A DNA stretch of 64,000 bases from CALXVA01 sp944393025 (lineage in GTDB: Bacteria; Bacillota; Clostridia; TANB77; CAG-508). The notes beneath the pieces are model-generated. The model was not told the DNA's origin. It saw nothing but the letters and a program-made list of their open reading frames with translations, and ran no database searches. Where the stretch lies: NCBI GenBank assembly GCA_963931445.1, contig OZ007016.1:558001-622000 (forward strand). The letters are read 5' to 3'. Of the stretch, positions 61,725 to 64,000 are shown in pieces (the stretch's first letter is position 1; every line of letters begins with the position of its first letter). Both the position numbers and the translations under genes were made by a program.

Positions 61725-61789
61725 ATGTAATAATTAAAAAAATAGATGTCTACATGCATAAATAAATAAAAATAAGGAGGAAATGAAAA

Positions 61790-62149
61790 GTGGAAGCAAA
61801 GCAAGAAATAATACCACAAGCAAAAGCTATTCTTAAATATGCTAGAATTTCTTCAAGAAAAGTTAAAATTGTAGCAGATTTAATTAAAGGTAAAGATATA
61901 GATGAAGCTTTAGCAATATTAAAATATACACCAAAAGCTTCATCAGAAATATTAGAAAAATTATTAAAATCAGCTATAGCAAATGCTGAAAATAATCATA
62001 AAATGGCTCATGAAAAATTATATGTTGCTGACATATTTGCAAACCAAGGTCCAACTCTAAAAAGAATAAGACCAGCAGCAAAAGGAAGCGCAGTAAGAAT
62101 TAGAAAAAGAACAAGCCATGTTACAATAATATTAAAAGAGAGAGATTAG
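61790..62149 (+). CDS. rplV: Ribosomal protein L22
   Basis: L22 (119 aa) lines the exit tunnel with a beta-hairpin, here LKRIRPAAKGSAVRIRKRTSHV. The start is GTG 61790, nine bases after AAGGAGG. An ATG six bases upstream is in another frame and would give no L22. Length is normal. Confidence 0.95.
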   Translation: MEAKQEIIPQAKAILKYARISSRKVKIVADLIKGKDIDEALAILKYTPKASSEILEKLLKSAIANAENNHKMAHEKLYVADIFANQGPTLKRIRPAAKGSAVRIRKRTSHVTIILKERD

Positions 62150-62176
62150 AAGAAAGGAAAGGAGGACATTTACAAA

Positions 62177-62839
62177 ATGGGACAAAAAATGGATCCACAT
62201 GGATTAAGAGTTGGTGTTATAAAAGATTGGAATTCTAAATGGTATGCAGATAAAAAAGAATTCGGAGATTACTTAGTTGAAGACCATAAAATTCGTGTGT
62301 ATGTTAAGAAAAAATTATATGCAGCTGGAATTTCTAAAATAGAGATTGAAAGAACAGCTAAATTTGTTAAAATTAATGTTTATGCCGCTAAACCAGGTAT
62401 TATTATAGGTAAAGGTGGAAACTTAGCTGAAAGCTTAAAAGTAGAGCTTGAAAAAATGATAAAAAAAGAAGTAAATTTAAATATAGTAGAGGTTAAAAAT
62501 ATAGACTTAGATGCTCAATTAGTTGCAGAAAATATAGCAGGACAACTAGAAAGAAGAATATCTTTTAGAAGAGCTATGAAACAATGTATGCAAAAAACTA
62601 TGAAATCAGGTGCACTAGGAATTAAAACAGCAGTATCTGGAAGATTAGGTGGAGCAGATATGGCTAGAACTGAATTCTATAAAGAGGGAACTATTCCACT
62701 TCAAACTTTAAGAGCTGATATTGATTATGGATTTGCAGAAGCAGATACAACATATGGAAAAATTGGTGTAAAAGTTTGGATATATAAAGGAGAAGTTCTT
62801 CCTACTAAAAAGAAAGTAGTGGAAGGAGGAGACAAATAA
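62177..62839 (+). CDS. rpsC: Ribosomal protein S3
   Basis: S3 (220 aa) of the 30S mRNA entry site. GQKMDPHGLRVGVIKDWNSK, the KH domain with KPGIIIGKGGNLAE, and the C-terminal GRLGGADMARTEFYKEG are diagnostic. AAAGGAGG precedes the ATG. The stop overlaps the rplP start by one base. Confidence 0.97.
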   Translation: MGQKMDPHGLRVGVIKDWNSKWYADKKEFGDYLVEDHKIRVYVKKKLYAAGISKIEIERTAKFVKINVYAAKPGIIIGKGGNLAESLKVELEKMIKKEVNLNIVEVKNIDLDAQLVAENIAGQLERRISFRRAMKQCMQKTMKSGALGIKTAVSGRLGGADMARTEFYKEGTIPLQTLRADIDYGFAEADTTYGKIGVKVWIYKGEVLPTKKKVVEGGDK

Positions 62840-63282
62840 TGCCATTAATACCAAAAAGAACAAAATATAGAAAACAACAAAAAGGTAGAAATAGAGGAAA
62901 AGCTACTAGAGGAAACAGAGTAACAGATGGTGAATATGGATTACAAGCTTTAGAAGCTGGTCAAATCACATCAAACCAAATAGAAGCTGCCCGTGTTGCT
63001 ATGACTCGTTATATCAAAAGAGGTGGTAAAGTTTGGATTAAAATATTCCCAGACAAACCAATAACAAGAAAACCTATTGGAACTCGTATGGGTAAAGGTA
63101 AAGGTGCTGTTGAATTTTGGGTAGCAAATGTAAAACCAGGTAGAGTAATGTTTGAACTTGCAGATGTTACAGAAGAAACTGCAAGAGAAGCATTAAGACT
63201 TGCTGCAAACAAACTATCTGTAAAGTGCAAATTTGTACAAAAGGAAACTGAAATAGGTGGTGAAATAGATGAAGATAAATAA
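62839..63282 (+). CDS. rplP: Ribosomal protein L16
   Basis: L16 (147 aa) contacts A-site tRNA. PLIPKRTKYRKQQKGRNRG and KIFPDKPITRKPIGTRMGKG with GAVEFWVANVKPGRVMFEL are diagnostic. GGAAGGAGG lies at the end of rpsC. The C-terminus overlaps the rpmC start by 14 bases. Confidence 0.97.
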   Translation: MPLIPKRTKYRKQQKGRNRGKATRGNRVTDGEYGLQALEAGQITSNQIEAARVAMTRYIKRGGKVWIKIFPDKPITRKPIGTRMGKGKGAVEFWVANVKPGRVMFELADVTEETAREALRLAANKLSVKCKFVQKETEIGGEIDEDK

Positions 63283-63472
63283 AATAAAAGAAATGTCTTC
63301 ACCTGACTTAGAAAAAGAATTAGGAGAATTAAAATCAGAGTTATTTAAATTAAGATTTAGTTTAGCAACACATGGTTTAGATAATCCTATGAAAATAAAA
63401 GAAGTTAAGAAAGACATAGCAAGAATAAAAACAGTTTTAACTGAAAGAAAATTAGAAGAAAGTAAAAAATAG
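63269..63472 (+). CDS. rpmC: Ribosomal protein L29
   Basis: L29 (67 aa) is a small helical protein near the tunnel exit. KEMSSPDLEKELGELKSELF and the following LRFSLATHGLDNPMKIKEVKKDIARIKTV-type pattern are typical. It starts inside the end of rplP, suggesting translational coupling. Confidence 0.93.
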   Translation: MKINKIKEMSSPDLEKELGELKSELFKLRFSLATHGLDNPMKIKEVKKDIARIKTVLTERKLEESKK

Positions 63473-63583
63473 TAAGGAATATAAAAAATAATATTGATTA
63501 TTCATAAATAAAATGTATTGTATTTTTATATGTATGAATTAAAGAAAATATATAATCCTTACAAAAAAGAAAGGAGCTATAAA

Positions 63584-63847
63584 ATGGAAGAGAGAAATCT
63601 TCGTAAAGAAATGATTGGTATTGTTTCATCAGATAAAATGGATAAAACTGTAGTTGTATCTGTAGAAACTAGCGAAAAACATAAAACTTATGGAAAAGTT
63701 CAAAAAAGAACATATAAGTTAAAAGCTCATGATGAAAAAAATGAATGCCAAAAAGGAGATAAAGTAAGAGTAATGGAAACTAGACCTCTATCTAAAGATA
63801 AAAGATGGAGAGTAGTAGAAATACTAGAAAAGGCAGTTATAAAATAA
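63584..63847 (+). CDS. rpsQ: Ribosomal protein S17
   Basis: S17 (87 aa) is an OB-fold protein of the 30S subunit. RKEMIGIVSSDKMDKTVVVS and VRVMETRPLSKDKRWRVVEI are diagnostic. ATG 63584 with AAAGGAG upstream is chosen. A longer in-frame reading from 63518 crosses this ribosome site and is rejected. A 111-base AT-rich gap after rpmC shows nothing clear. Confidence 0.96.
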   Translation: MEERNLRKEMIGIVSSDKMDKTVVVSVETSEKHKTYGKVQKRTYKLKAHDEKNECQKGDKVRVMETRPLSKDKRWRVVEILEKAVIK

Positions 63848-63874
63848 AAGTAAAAAGAGGAGGAAAATAGGAAA

Positions 63875-64000
63875 ATGGTACAACAACAAACTATATTAAA
63901 AGTTGCAGATAATACAGGCGCAAAAGAAATTATGTGTATCAGATGTCTAGGCGGATCATATAGAAAATATGCTAGAATTGGAGATATAATAGTTGCTTCT
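63875..64000 (+). CDS. rplN: Ribosomal protein L14, N-terminal part
   Basis: The first 42 codons of L14 (VQQQTILKVADNTGAKEIMC, IRCLGGS and ARIGDIIVAS) are present, and the gene runs off the right edge. GAGGAGG precedes ATG 63875. The order S17-L14 is that of the standard S10 operon. Confidence 0.95.
   Translation, partial: MVQQQTILKVADNTGAKEIMCIRCLGGSYRKYARIGDIIVAS

Overview
The window is a very AT-rich, gene-dense bacterial chromosome segment from a spore-forming member of the Clostridia (Firmicutes). The evidence is spoVG with a sigma-H type promoter, a spoVAC-spoVAD-spoVAE cluster, a 26-residue SpoVM, a T-box leader, MurT/GatD-type genes, strong AGGAGG ribosome sites and the order prpC-prkC-rsgA-rpe. 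Family assignments were made by reading the sequence; no searches were run.

Layout. 1-7000: end of hemW, T-box leader, pheS-pheT, a CapA-like gene and rimO. 7000-18900: a FabH-like enzyme, a peptidoglycan glycosyltransferase and murC (both minus), spoVG, an SPFH/NfeD pair (minus), recG, a flavin reductase-like gene, a cytoplasmic GH13 enzyme and a LacX-type epimerase. 18881-23000: an accessory stretch with an unusual tRNA-Gly, an SOS-type dinD, a 41-bp-arm palindrome, a small membrane protein, repeats and an unrecognised two-domain protein. 23068-35624: GH18 protein, an unknown, greA, mfd, an RNA methyltransferase, dtd, aspS, a transglutaminase-like gene and mnmA. 35741-46198: murT, a GatD-like gene, rlmN, prpC, prkC, a possible type III toxin-antitoxin insertion, rsgA, rpe, pyrG and an orphan. 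46388-52303 (mostly minus): a polymer-forming membrane protein, nth, spoVM, the spoVA cluster with a dodecin, rpmB and tcdA. 52511-57689: ruvA, alr, rarA, a RelA/SpoT-like gene and asnS. 57845-64000: the S10 ribosomal operon from a leader through rplN, which runs off the window.

Main finding. Three genes (dinD, a transglutaminase-like gene, and pyrG, which is normally indispensable) can be read as full-length proteins only with a +1 shift. All three shifts fall on an in-frame CGG followed by A, where the family has glycine. By eye I found no in-frame CGG in any other core gene of the window; the only other four are in three genes that look acquired. The lone tRNA gene (18881-18954) is tRNA-Gly(UCC) with G at position 37, so its loop reads U-C-C-G, the exact complement of CGGA. 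It also has a disturbed anticodon stem that could open an 8-nt loop. I infer a natural tRNA-Gly that decodes the quadruplet CGGA. This is a hypothesis from sequence only, and the acquired genes contain two in-frame CGGA sites that must be read as triplets.

Two families of short palindromic repeats are scattered between genes. One of them supplies the last codons and stop of several genes. A third element interrupts the S10 operon between rplW and rplB.
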